Notes: a model not told the origin generated them from the letters alone. A stretch of DNA of 64,000 nt from Paenirhodobacter populi (GCF_004022215.1 NZ_SAUZ01000004.1:124001-188000); one strand, 5' to 3'. Shown: positions 8,379-16,592, counted from the first letter of the stretch. Made by a program: numbers and translations.

Positions 8379-11075
8379 ATGGCCGAGCCAAGCCTGAAGG
8401 ATAGCGTTGCGCGGATATCAAGGGATACCATCTCCGCCTTGACTGCCGTGGGATCCGCTGCGCGAGCCCAGCTCGCCGAACGCAGCACCTCTGGTGCGGA
8501 CGCGTTTGCGAACATCAATACCTTTACGTCCGGCGGAGCGGTGAAGTCTCTCGGCGATATCGATGAAGCCCGCGCGCGCAGCCTTGTCTCACTTGCAAGG
8601 GAACCTGCCATCGCTCGTATCGTGGTCGAACTCGAAGACGGGGAGACAGCGACTTACTACATTTGCCGAAACACTGCGGAAAGCTTCGGCAACGCAGCGT
8701 TCAGACTAGCCGGCCGCAACACTCCCGCTGGCCGCTTGGCGTCGCTGAATGTCGGCGACGATTTTGAGCTCCAGCTGCCCAAAGGTGAAGTTACCGTCAC
8801 CGTGCTTGAGAAAGGGATCCTTCATCCACAGTTTACTGACACGTTTTGGGATTCACAGAATTCGGTTCTATACACAGAATCTTACGGCCCGATCACCGTG
8901 CCGTCGATGCAAAAGCTGCTGATCGAACCAAGCCAGGCATCGCTAACCGAGGAAGACCTTCTCGCCCATATTTTGGCTGAAGCGCAGCAAACCGATGATA
9001 TCATCGAAGGCATCAGGCGCACCGTCATCACCAAAATGGGGCTGCGAGACCAACCCATTCTTGACCGTTACCAGGACGAAATTTTCCGCCTTCCACTGCA
9101 AAAGCAGCTCCTGATTATTGGGCCGCCGGGGACAGGCAAGACAACCACGCTAATCCGAAGGCTTGGCCAAAAGCTGGATCAGGCCTATTTCGAAGACGAC
9201 GAGCGGCGTCTCGCCTCCTCAGCTGAGGCCGAGAGCGGAATGCCACATAAAGATAGTTGGCTCATGTTCACGCCAACTGACCTACTGAAGCAATATCTGA
9301 AAGAGGCATTTGCGAGAGAGGGCATCGCGGCACCTGACCAGAAGATATCAACCTGGGACCGGTATCGTCTGGAGCTTGCCCGCAATCATTTCCGCATCCT
9401 GAAATCCAGTGCGGGCGGCGGTGCTTACGTGCAGCAACGTGACGCAAAGATTCTCCTTCCGGAGACGATAACCGGGCAGACTGACTGGTTTCTTGACTTC
9501 AACGAATGGCAGCTTGCGGAGTTCTGGTCCGAGCTCGCCGCCGCCGCCGAGACACTGAAAAAATCCAAGCGCGCGGATGTCGCTCGTATCGGCAATGAAG
9601 CTGAAGCCCTTCTCGGCCGTCTACGGCGGCTTACCACTGCCAGCGCTCTGCTGGAACTTGTCCGCTTCATTGGATCGGTCCAAGAGCCTCTGTCTAGCCT
9701 GCGAGCCGAGTCTGACGAACGCATCCGCCGTCACATCAATTTTCGGCTCAACCATGACCGCGGGCTGCTGACGGACTTCGCGCGCTTTCTCGATACGCTC
9801 ACCCCAGAAGAGGACCTTGAGGAAGGCGACGGCGAAGACGATGAAGACGTTACACCGGCTCAGACGCCAGTCGCAAAGGCCTTGGCGGCATTTACCTCCA
9901 ACATAAGGAGTCAGGCCATTGCTGCCGCCTCCGGCCGGACAGCCCCGCGAGGCGGCCGGGCAGCCCGCATCGCTACTTGGATCGGCGACAGAACCATGGA
10001 GCGCACCGAACTAAGACAGCTTGGCGACAGCCTTCAACTCCAAGCAGCACTGCGGCGTTTCACAAATCCCATCAGGCGGTATGTCAACGGCCTCCCAGCT
10101 CGCTACCGACGTTTCCGTCGGGCGCGCATCACGGAGGCACGGTGGTACGATACTGCTGTCATGTCTGCTGCGGATGCCCATCCGCTTGAGGTCGATCTAA
10201 TGCTGGCAGGTACACTCGACGTCCTGGCAGAAATCGTGACGGAACCGGCACTCGGCCGATTGCCGGACAGCGGGGCGCTCGAACCTGTGCGCCAATATCG
10301 CACACTCGTCCGTAATCAGATCATGGTCGACGAAGCAACAGATTTCTCACCGCTCCAGCTTTGCAGCATGGCGGCTCTATCCAATCCGACCATTCGTTCG
10401 TTCTTTGCCTGTGGTGACTTCAACCAACGCATTACCCAATGGGGCAGCCGGTCGAACGAAGACATGAGCTGGGCGGTTCCCGGCATCGACGTGCGGCCTA
10501 TCGAAGTGACTTACCGCCACAGCAGGCAGCTCAGCCACCTCGCTTCGGAAATCGTTCGCCTCTGCTCCGGCCAAACGGTTCATGTGACTCTGCCCAAAGA
10601 CATCAAGAGCGACGGCGTCGATCCCGTGCTTGCCACGAACCTCGTAGGCCACGATGCCATCGCCGACTGGTTGGCAGAGCGATTAGTCGAAGTCGAAGGT
10701 CTCACATCGCCTCTGCCCTCGGTCGCCGTTCTGGTGAATAGCGAGCGAGAAGTCGGACCGCTTACCGAGGCGCTACGTAAGCGTGTCGAAGCACACAACA
10801 TGAATGTCGTCCCGTGCTACGAAGGTCAATTTGCGGGACAAAACAATGATATCCGGGTCTTCGACGTCCAGCACATCAAAGGCTTAGAGTTTGAGGCCGT
10901 ATTCTTTGTCGGCGTGGACGACCTAGCCGAGCAGTATCCCGATCTATTCGATAAGTATCTCTATGTCGGAACGACCCGCGCGGCCACATATCTTGGGTTA
11001 ACCTGTCATGGCGCCACCTTGCCGGAAAAGATCGAGAAAACTATGCCACTTTTCAAAAAGGCGTTCGCTTTCTGA
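8379..11075 (+). CDS. UvrD/Rep-like SF1 helicase, large defence-associated type
   Basis: 898 residues. The first 230 residues are an unassigned N-terminal domain. Walker A is LLIIGPPGTGKTTTLIRRLG (about residues 244-263). Motif II is IMVDEATDFSPLQL (about 648), motif III is near FFACGDFNQRITQWG, motif IV-like TYRHSRQLSHLA follows, motif V is VQHIKGLEFEAVFFVG, and motif VI is LYVGTTRAATYLGL. A long acidic insert (EDLEEGDGEDDEDV, about 480-493) separates the 1A and 2A halves. It has no nuclease motif that I can see. It faces away from the SF2 helicase operon and probably belongs to the same island, as helicase or replication-interfering subunit. Housekeeping UvrD is unlikely given its length and N-terminal domain. 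Confidence 0.82.
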   Translation: MAEPSLKDSVARISRDTISALTAVGSAARAQLAERSTSGADAFANINTFTSGGAVKSLGDIDEARARSLVSLAREPAIARIVVELEDGETATYYICRNTAESFGNAAFRLAGRNTPAGRLASLNVGDDFELQLPKGEVTVTVLEKGILHPQFTDTFWDSQNSVLYTESYGPITVPSMQKLLIEPSQASLTEEDLLAHILAEAQQTDDIIEGIRRTVITKMGLRDQPILDRYQDEIFRLPLQKQLLIIGPPGTGKTTTLIRRLGQKLDQAYFEDDERRLASSAEAESGMPHKDSWLMFTPTDLLKQYLKEAFAREGIAAPDQKISTWDRYRLELARNHFRILKSSAGGGAYVQQRDAKILLPETITGQTDWFLDFNEWQLAEFWSELAAAAETLKKSKRADVARIGNEAEALLGRLRRLTTASALLELVRFIGSVQEPLSSLRAESDERIRRHINFRLNHDRGLLTDFARFLDTLTPEEDLEEGDGEDDEDVTPAQTPVAKALAAFTSNIRSQAIAAASGRTAPRGGRAARIATWIGDRTMERTELRQLGDSLQLQAALRRFTNPIRRYVNGLPARYRRFRRARITEARWYDTAVMSAADAHPLEVDLMLAGTLDVLAEIVTEPALGRLPDSGALEPVRQYRTLVRNQIMVDEATDFSPLQLCSMAALSNPTIRSFFACGDFNQRITQWGSRSNEDMSWAVPGIDVRPIEVTYRHSRQLSHLASEIVRLCSGQTVHVTLPKDIKSDGVDPVLATNLVGHDAIADWLAERLVEVEGLTSPLPSVAVLVNSEREVGPLTEALRKRVEAHNMNVVPCYEGQFAGQNNDIRVFDVQHIKGLEFEAVFFVGVDDLAEQYPDLFDKYLYVGTTRAATYLGLTCHGATLPEKIEKTMPLFKKAFAF

Positions 11076-11180
11076 GCCCAGCAGTGTCAAGCACCGCAGC
11101 CATCTGATCAGGGTCTGGCGGTAATAGAGATCTAGTGTTGATCACAATTCCCACAAAGCGATTGCACATCGAAATGAAAT

Positions 11181-12008
11181 TTACTCTAATGGAGGCCACC
11201 AGACCACTCGGGCGCGATCCAATTGCGCTAGAACATTGTTCGTCCGCGCAAGAGGGTTCTCCTCAGCATAGTATGCCCCTTGTCTCGCGCCCGGATGCGC
11301 ACAACAAATACTGGAAGGAACAGCCGGAAGATTTCGGGTCGCTGCACGGAAGCTACTTTGTGCCTCCCCTCCGAAGAGTAGAAAAACTGGCGGCCTCCGT
11401 CGCAAAGCCAGTCGTTCAATCAGTCTCAGCGTCACTGGTCGCCATAAAGCTTGATGCGCCCTTTGGACTCGTCCGCGTAGACGCTCGCGCGCTCGCGCAT
11501 CGTGATCACCACGGACATCCGTGAAGGTCCAAGCGGCATTCAGGAATAGCACTCCTTGTTCAGCTGCCAGTGTATCGAAATACCCCGCTATAGCTCTCTG
11601 ATTGGGGAGGCGTTCCCTGACCTGCTGACGTATCAGATTCCAGCCAGCAGCATTCTGGTCTACTTGTAAATCTGGTTCTACGATGGCGACGGCCGATTGG
11701 AACAGTTTCCTAATACTATCCGCGAAGCCACGGGTATACGCAGCGCCATCCTCGAATGCCCGCCCAGTGGCCCGCTCATGCTCGGGATATGGGTCCTGCC
11801 CAATCACGACGACGCGGGTCCGGGCGGGTGAAATGCGGCTGAAAGCACGAAAAAGATGCCGTCCGCCTTCTTGAACCAAGGAAGGATAGGACGGGGAGAA
11901 TTCGCCGTCTTGAACCCGGGCAAGCAAAGGTGATTCAATTTGTGGATCTACACCGGCAAATACTGGACGCCAGGCCCTCGGCACGGCCGCCGCCCATCCC
12001 TCGGCCAA
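11181..12008 (-). CDS. Uracil-DNA glycosylase family protein, divergent active site
   Basis: 275 residues from a TTG at 12008; the true start is uncertain because no Shine-Dalgarno is visible and the frame only opens 21 bases further upstream. Motif A is VVVIGQDPYPEHE, matching GQDPY of family 1 UDG with the catalytic Asp but with P in place of the usual H after Y. LFLNAAWT provides the uracil-binding Asn region. The C-terminal motif is HPGARQG instead of HPSPLS; the His is kept. These changes suggest altered specificity. The gene lies beside the defence helicases and may act on phage uracil or modified bases; that is inference. It converges on the SF1 helicase gene across 105 bp. Confidence 0.75.
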   Translation of the reverse strand: MAEGWAAAVPRAWRPVFAGVDPQIESPLLARVQDGEFSPSYPSLVQEGGRHLFRAFSRISPARTRVVVIGQDPYPEHERATGRAFEDGAAYTRGFADSIRKLFQSAVAIVEPDLQVDQNAAGWNLIRQQVRERLPNQRAIAGYFDTLAAEQGVLFLNAAWTFTDVRGDHDARARERLRGRVQRAHQALWRPVTLRLIERLALRRRPPVFLLFGGEAQSSFRAATRNLPAVPSSICCAHPGARQGAYYAEENPLARTNNVLAQLDRARVVWWPPLE

Positions 12009-12154
12009 GGGGACGCATATGCGCTTGTAAAGTCATTCCTATCTCCGTTCGTCTCTCCGCGGATCCACTGGGCGTAGTAAATGACTAGCGGAGTGATTAT
12101 TTCGATTGCCTCGACCGCATCTTCCAGGACCTTCCCGACACGGAGAGACCACAT
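11948..12154 (-). CDS. Small hypothetical protein upstream of the UDG-like gene
   Basis: 68 residues from an ATG at 12154 with GAGAAG six bases upstream. It begins MWSLRVGKVLEDAVEAIEII, helical and partly hydrophobic. No family is recognised. Its 3' end overlaps the start of the UDG-like gene by about 60 bp, so it could be a leader gene coupled to the glycosylase, or a chance frame. The ribosome-binding site is the main support. Confidence 0.35.
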   Translation of the reverse strand: MWSLRVGKVLEDAVEAIEIITPLVIYYAQWIRGETNGDRNDFTSAYASPWPRDGRRPCRGPGVQYLPV

Positions 12155-12258
12155 CCTTAACTTCTCTATGTCATGGTATTTGCATACATAGCAGCAAGGT
12201 GTGGATGTTTAAATGCTGTAGGAGCGTCGAGTAGCGTGAGGGCGATTGCTCAACGCTG

Positions 12259-12498
12259 TCAGCCGGCTTCAATGCGATAGCCGCGTCGTTGCTTTACGGA
12301 GACCAGCTTCGTCAGAGCCGCCCGAGCCTCCTCCGCATGATCGAAGGTCTCAAGCATCACGCGCCCCGGCCCGCCGATGCGTCCCCAACGCCGCACCACC
12401 GAAACCCCGCCAAACAGGGTGGGCAGAATTTCAGCCGCATAAAAGCGGCGCATGTTGCGCTCAGGGTCGATCCGCTGAAGGTGAACGGGCTCATCCAT
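12259..12498 (-). CDS. WGR domain-containing protein
   Basis: 79 residues, almost entirely one WGR domain: VVRRWGRIGGPGRVMLETF carries the namesake W-G-R, after the LQRIDPERNMRRFYAAEI strand. WGR domains bind DNA ends or nucleic acid in PARPs and occur as stand-alone small proteins in Alphaproteobacteria, often on plasmids. No catalytic domain is attached. It stands between the UDG-like gene and the HEPN-LOTUS gene on the opposite strand. A DNA-binding accessory role is inferred. Confidence 0.82.
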   Translation of the reverse strand: MDEPVHLQRIDPERNMRRFYAAEILPTLFGGVSVVRRWGRIGGPGRVMLETFDHAEEARAALTKLVSVKQRRGYRIEAG

Positions 12499-12655
12499 GG
12501 TCGGAGCATCGCATTCTTCCCCTCATCCCGTCCAACGACAGTTTGGAATCCTGGCGACCGCTGCGATTCACAACCGTGATGAAACGCCCATGGTCGGCCG
12601 GCGGCTCACATGCCAGTATCAACGGATGCTCTGAGCATTCCCAGATCGGCCCTCC

Positions 12656-13525
12656 ATGACGCTTCACTCTGATCCAGCCTTGCGAGACCTTCAGCGGGAG
12701 GTTCAGCGCCTGCTCGGTCAATGCATTTTGGCCCTTCAAGCCTATGAGCTGCAGGTGAAGGCCATTGTGGCGGCCTGCGAGATTTCCGGACCCGGTCCGG
12801 CATCAGGATCGGAAGTCCGTCGAAAGACGCTCGGAGAGTTGGTCAACCGGCTGCTGCATGACGTGTTCACAAGCGACGAGAACCTCGGATCACGCGCGGC
12901 TACTAGTGAACCCGCTGAGACCGGCCCGTCGTTCGATGTTCGAATGCAGTTGGGCTTCGCTACGGACGATATGGCGAAAGTGGAGGCAGGTCTGCGCGAA
13001 CTCGTGTGCATGCGAAACGAACTCGTCCACCATTTTCTGCAACAACATGAACTGGGCACTCTTGCAGGCTGCCAACGAGCCGAGGCAGCACTGCTGGCAG
13101 CCTCGGTCCGGATCAGACAGCACCTCGATGAGCTACGTGAGTGGGCTAGCAATCTGGATCAGGTCAGAGCAAAAGCATCGGAACTCGTGAATTCCGACGC
13201 GTTTCGCGACCTGATCGTTCATGGAAAAGTGCCCTGGTCCAACACAGTGATTGTCGAGGCGCTTCACAAAGCTGCTGCTATACTGGCCGTAGCTGGCTGG
13301 ACCTCGGTCTCAGAGGCGGAACGCTGGATTTCAAAAGAGTACCCCGACGAAGACCCCTCTGGCTATGGATGCTCCAGTTGGCGACAGGTCATTCACGAGT
13401 CTGGTCACTTTGAGCTGCAATATCGCCAAACAATGGAGAAGCGCGCAGCCTGGTATCGGGTCAGAAAATCAAGAACGCCGCTGCCCAATCTTCTGAAGGG
13501 ATGGGGTGGATCTCCCTCAGGATAA
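12656..13525 (+). CDS. HEPN-like plus OST-HTH/LOTUS domain protein
   Basis: 289 residues. The N-terminal helical region contains MRNELVHHF (about residues 119-127), an R-x4-H motif typical of HEPN ribonuclease domains. The C-terminal part, from LHKAAAILAVAGWTSVSEA to EYPDEDPSGYGCSSWRQVIHE and FELQYR (about residues 200-270), has the pattern of an OST-HTH/LOTUS domain: helix with GW-x-S, YPdfDp-x-GY, then a W-xx-VI helix and beta wing. LOTUS domains bind RNA or G-quadruplexes. The combination suggests an RNA-targeting effector. No antitoxin-like partner is adjacent. Domain assignments are by eye; the HEPN call is weaker than the LOTUS call. Confidence 0.65.
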   Translation: MTLHSDPALRDLQREVQRLLGQCILALQAYELQVKAIVAACEISGPGPASGSEVRRKTLGELVNRLLHDVFTSDENLGSRAATSEPAETGPSFDVRMQLGFATDDMAKVEAGLRELVCMRNELVHHFLQQHELGTLAGCQRAEAALLAASVRIRQHLDELREWASNLDQVRAKASELVNSDAFRDLIVHGKVPWSNTVIVEALHKAAAILAVAGWTSVSEAERWISKEYPDEDPSGYGCSSWRQVIHESGHFELQYRQTMEKRAAWYRVRKSRTPLPNLLKGWGGSPSG

Positions 13526-13568
13526 ATCTTGCGCGGTGTAACGCAGGCAGATCCGGCAGCCGTCATTC

Positions 13569-14000
13569 TTACGGCGCAATCATTGCCTTGTGCAGGCGTT
13601 CCATCATCTGCACCGCCTCTCCCAGTTCAGCCGGGGCGACGGCAGCCTCCAGCCTGATCTCCACCTCCATCACCGCAATGTTCGCCGCATCTGCTGTGCC
13701 GTGACCCAGCACCGTCAGGCGCGCCAGTTGACGCCGGCCGTGACGACTGTCCTGCCGCCGCTCGACCAAGCCCGCCACCTCCAGGCCCTTCAGCACGCCC
13801 TGCATGGACTGCGGCGTGATGAAGGCCCGCTCGGCCAAGTCCGCATTGGCCTGATCCGGCCGGGCATTCAGTTCTGCCAGCACAGCATATTGAGCTGGGC
13901 TCAGACCAAGGGGGCGGAGCGCCTCTTCCATACGGCGATGCAGGGCGTGCTGCGCCAGCTTCAGTCGGTATCCCAGCAGCGGAGCCATGTCTTTGGTCAT
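13569..14000 (-). CDS. MarR family transcriptional regulator
   Basis: 143 residues with a winged helix: LSPAQYAVLAELNARPDQANADLAERA, ITPQSMQGVLKGLEVAGLVER (recognition helix) and a wing around RQDSRHGRRQLARLT. Start ATG at 14000. It is divergent from the VOC-EVE pair, and the 68-bp gap holds two perfect inverted repeats, the expected layout of an autoregulated MarR controlling its neighbours. The ligand is unknown. Confidence 0.9.
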   Translation of the reverse strand: MTKDMAPLLGYRLKLAQHALHRRMEEALRPLGLSPAQYAVLAELNARPDQANADLAERAFITPQSMQGVLKGLEVAGLVERRQDSRHGRRQLARLTVLGHGTADAANIAVMEVEIRLEAAVAPAELGEAVQMMERLHKAMIAP

Positions 14001-14003
14001 TGC

Positions 14004-14023
14004 AATATAAGCCGCCTTATATT
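14004..14023. promoter_or_regulatory. Perfect inverted repeat 1, probable MarR operator
   Basis: AATATAAG-CCGC-CTTATATT: 8-bp perfect arms around a 4-bp centre, starting 4 bp upstream of the MarR start codon. MarR dimers bind such 16-20 bp palindromes, so this is a likely autoregulatory operator. Confidence 0.75.
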
Positions 14024-14041
14024 ATATCAGCCTCCTGATAT
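14024..14041. promoter_or_regulatory. Perfect inverted repeat 2, probable second operator
   Basis: ATATCAG-CCTC-CTGATAT: 7-bp perfect arms, with centre 19 bp from the first repeat, close to two helical turns. The shared C-rich centre and spacing suggest two regulator dimers on the same DNA face. It sits 27 bp before the VOC gene start. Confidence 0.65.
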
Positions 14042-14068
14042 TATCTGACTCCTCAAAGGTTGCAAGAC

Positions 14069-14443
14069 ATGCCACAGCTCATCGGTCCCGACTTCATCGG
14101 CATCCAGGTCGCCGATCTCGATGCCGCCTGCGCATTTTACACCGATGTTGTCGGGCTGACCGTCGCGCCTTTCGCGCCTCCGGGTGCTGTCGTGTTTGAC
14201 TGCAAGCCGATCCCCTTCGCGGTGCGGACCCCCGTGGTCGATCTCGATGCAGTCCCGATACTTGGCCATGGCATCGCGCTTTGGTTCGGCTGTGACGATG
14301 CCGACGCGCTGCATGAGCACTTGTCGGCAAAAGGCGTGACCATCGCCTTGCCGCCGAAGGATGGACCGTTCGGTCGCTACTTCGCCTTTCAGGACCCATT
14401 CGGCTACACGATCACCGCCCATGCTGTGCAGAAGGCGGGCTGA
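14069..14443 (+). CDS. VOC/glyoxalase superfamily protein
   Basis: 124 residues from the ATG at 14069, chosen over an upstream TTG because AAAGG lies 9 bases before it. The paired beta-alpha-beta-beta-beta pattern is seen in IGIQVADLDAACAFYTDVVGL and ALWFGCDDADALHEHLSAKG, ending FAFQDPFGYTITAH. Members are metal-dependent dioxygenases, glyoxalases or drug-binding resistance proteins. It is probably repressed by the divergent MarR regulator and is co-transcribed with the EVE gene 2 bp downstream. The substrate cannot be told. Confidence 0.85.
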   Translation: MPQLIGPDFIGIQVADLDAACAFYTDVVGLTVAPFAPPGAVVFDCKPIPFAVRTPVVDLDAVPILGHGIALWFGCDDADALHEHLSAKGVTIALPPKDGPFGRYFAFQDPFGYTITAHAVQKAG

Positions 14444-14445
14444 TC

Positions 14446-14892
14446 ATGACCTTCTGGATGGGCGTTGCCTCGGCCGAACACGCGCGCGCCGGGCGAGAGG
14501 CAGGCATCGCCCAACTGGGCCATGGCAAACACATGGCGATCAAGGGTCTGAAAAAAGGAGATTGGATCGTCTACTATTCGCCGCGCGAAGGCATGGGCAC
14601 GGGCGAGACAGTGCAGTCATTCACAACGATTGGACGGGTGACATCAGAGGCCCCCTACCTGTTTCCGCAGGCGATGGACTTCAACCCTTACCGCGTCGAT
14701 GTCAGCTATCTTCTGAACGTGAGATCCGCGCCAATCAGACCGCTTCTGAACAACCTGGAAATGACCCAGGATCTCGGCCCCGGCTGGGGCATCGTCATGC
14801 GCGGATCAAAGAGGCGCCTTTCGGAACAGGACATGAAGTGCATTGCCAATGCCATGGGGGTGCTATCCGAGTTCGATGCCCTGAGTCGCTGA
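14446..14892 (+). CDS. EVE domain protein (UPF0310 family)
   Basis: 148 residues. It opens with FWMGVASAEHARAGREAGIAQLGHGK and has GLKKGDWIVYYSPREGM and MDFNPYRVDVSYL, the pattern of UPF0310/EVE proteins, PUA-like folds that bind modified bases. EVE domains occur in readers of modified DNA and in modification-dependent restriction. It is joined to the VOC gene by a 2-bp gap. Here it may be part of a detoxification pair or a DNA reader; nothing in the sequence decides. Confidence 0.85.
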   Translation: MTFWMGVASAEHARAGREAGIAQLGHGKHMAIKGLKKGDWIVYYSPREGMGTGETVQSFTTIGRVTSEAPYLFPQAMDFNPYRVDVSYLLNVRSAPIRPLLNNLEMTQDLGPGWGIVMRGSKRRLSEQDMKCIANAMGVLSEFDALSR

Positions 14893-15052
14893 TGGATGGA
14901 CGCCCGGAAATGCCGGGCACCTGCGTGGAAGACCGCTCGATCTATCTCCCATGAGCAGCCAGAATGCACCCCGCATGCTACAGTGGCCCATTTCACCGCT
15001 GGCCTGCACGGGAGAACGATTCAGAGTTGTGATGAACTCTATCGCCGTAAGG

Positions 15053-15178
15053 CTAACTAGCCAGCTCCACTGGCACAGCCACGGATAAGGCCGTGAGACC
15101 AAGCGCCAGAACGAGAAAACCCGCCGCAAACGCGACGGGCTTTCTGCAGATCTTACGACGATGAGGGAAGGCATACAC
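15053..15178 (-). CDS. Possible 41-residue membrane peptide
   Basis: From a GTG at 15178 with GAGG 8 bases upstream. The product has a basic N-terminus (HRRKICRKP) followed by one hydrophobic segment (AFAAGFLVLALGLTALSVAV) and a stop, resembling type I toxin-like or small membrane peptides. No homologue is recognised. It shares the 364-bp gap between the EVE and Abi-type genes. It overlaps a GC-rich hairpin that could instead be a terminator, so the coding claim is tentative. Confidence 0.3.
   Translation of the reverse strand: MYAFPHRRKICRKPVAFAAGFLVLALGLTALSVAVPVELAS
15116..15143. terminator. GC-rich hairpin with A/T flanks
   Basis: AAAACCCGCCGC-AAAC-GCGACGGGCTTT: an 8-bp stem (one G.U pair when read on the minus strand) flanked by A and T runs. 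It could be a terminator, best on the minus strand. It overlaps the possible small membrane peptide frame. Confidence 0.4.
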
Positions 15179-15256
15179 CCGCGAACCTCAAAGCCTTGCT
15201 CGTTATAGATAGGTCACTATGGTCTTCGGGTCAACATCGCTATACCGCAACGATCC

Positions 15257-15919
15257 ATGCCGACACGCTTTTCGAACCAGTTGATCCTTGACCTTGAGGC
15301 GGTGCTGTCGCCTCCCCGGTTTGCCACCTACCTGCGTGAAGCCGGTGGAGACCGTCAGAAAGCCATGGCCCTCTACTGCTGGAACACGGATGTGTCGGCG
15401 GCCTTCTACGTCATGTTGCAGTTCTGCGAGCTGTCGATCCGGAACGGAGCGGTTGAGGCGATCGAGACGGTTTTTGGCGCGAACTGGCATCTGAACCGAG
15501 GTTTTGTCTACACCCTCCCCGCTCCCGCAAGGGGCTATAGACCCCGAGAGGACCTGGCCGACTGCGCGGCGAAGCTTCCCACAGCCGGCAAGGTTGTCGC
15601 CGAACTGAAGTTCGCCTTTTGGCGCTTCATGTTCCTGAAGGGGCAGCAGCCTCGGATCTGGGATCATCATCTGGCCCGGACCTTCCCAGGCTACGACAAG
15701 GCGCTTACGCTTTCGCAGGCGCGCGCCAGGTTGTTCGATGACATCGACGAAGTGAGAAAGCTGAGAAACCGGATTGCTCACCACGAGCCGATCTTTGCTC
15801 GCAACCTAGCAGAGGACCACGCGCGCATTCGCCGGATCATCGAATGGCGACGCCCAGACGTAGCCGCCTGGTTAGACGGCACTCAGCAAGTTACGACTCT
15901 TCTCGCCGGCCGGCCCTAG
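15257..15919 (+). CDS. Abi-like HEPN protein (AbiD/F, Abi_2 type)
   Basis: 220 residues. LYCWNTDVSAAFYVMLQFCELSIRNGA and KFAFWRFMF resemble the Abi_2/AbiD-F abortive infection family. The C-terminal RKLRNRIAHHEPIF (about residues 170-183) contains the HEPN R-x4-H ribonuclease motif; family members are thought to cleave RNA on phage infection. It has no adjacent antitoxin and is encoded alone. Its place near other defence genes fits an abortive-infection role. Confidence 0.8.
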   Translation: MPTRFSNQLILDLEAVLSPPRFATYLREAGGDRQKAMALYCWNTDVSAAFYVMLQFCELSIRNGAVEAIETVFGANWHLNRGFVYTLPAPARGYRPREDLADCAAKLPTAGKVVAELKFAFWRFMFLKGQQPRIWDHHLARTFPGYDKALTLSQARARLFDDIDEVRKLRNRIAHHEPIFARNLAEDHARIRRIIEWRRPDVAAWLDGTQQVTTLLAGRP

Positions 15920-15950
15920 CGGGCTACAAACATAAGGTCGGGAAGTAAGA

Positions 15951-16592
15951 TCACTCGACCTCGCCCGCAATCGGCAGATCGAACGCGATGTCAGCCTGGG
16001 GCTTCAGCAGTCCCGCATCTTCCAGCGCTTCGAGGTCCGGCAGGTCGCGCAGGGTTTCCAGCCCGAACTGCAGCAAAAACCCCGGCGTGGTGACGTAAGT
16101 GTAGGGCGCACCGGGTTCAGGGCTGCGGGGACCTCGGGCGATCAGGGCCTGGCGGTGCAGCCGTGCGATCAGATCACGGCTCACCTCGCGGCCGGTCAGT
16201 CGCGAGATCGCACCACGGGTCACCGGTTGCATATAGGCGATGATGGTCAGTACAAGGGCTTCGTTCTGGGTCAGATCACGGGTGGTATCACCCTCGCCGC
16301 GCGCCGCGCGGATCGCAGTTGCGTGTTGCACCCTCGTGCGGAACTGCCAGCCGCCTGAGATACGTGCGATTTCATAGGGACGACCGGCCAGTTCCAACGA
16401 AATATCCTCGATCAGCAGATCGAGCGCACAGTCACGACCGACCACCCGCGCCAGCACCTCCCGGCCCACCGGCTCGGAGGCGGCGAACAGCACCGCCTCG
16501 ACCCGCGCCATCCATTCCCGCCAACGCAGCGCCTGCGGCAGGTCGGCGAGTTCGGTGTCCAGCGGCTCGGCGAGCTTCGGGCTCATCGTCAT
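15951..16592 (-). CDS. ScpB-like protein (SMC-Scp complex subunit family)
   Basis: 213 residues. MARVEAVLFAASEPVGREVLARVVG, YEIARISGGWQFRTR, LTQNEALVLTIIAYMQPVTRGAISRLTG and ARGPRSPEPGAPYTYVTTPGFLLQFGL follow the two winged-helix domains of ScpB. Canonical ScpB works with ScpA and SMC in chromosome segregation, but neither partner is nearby. Instead it overlaps (ATGA) the upstream DUF1403 gene and lies opposite a tyrosine recombinase. It is therefore likely a plasmid-specific paralogue, perhaps a DNA-binding partner of DUF1403. Confidence 0.85.
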   Translation of the reverse strand: MTMSPKLAEPLDTELADLPQALRWREWMARVEAVLFAASEPVGREVLARVVGRDCALDLLIEDISLELAGRPYEIARISGGWQFRTRVQHATAIRAARGEGDTTRDLTQNEALVLTIIAYMQPVTRGAISRLTGREVSRDLIARLHRQALIARGPRSPEPGAPYTYVTTPGFLLQFGLETLRDLPDLEALEDAGLLKPQADIAFDLPIAGEVE

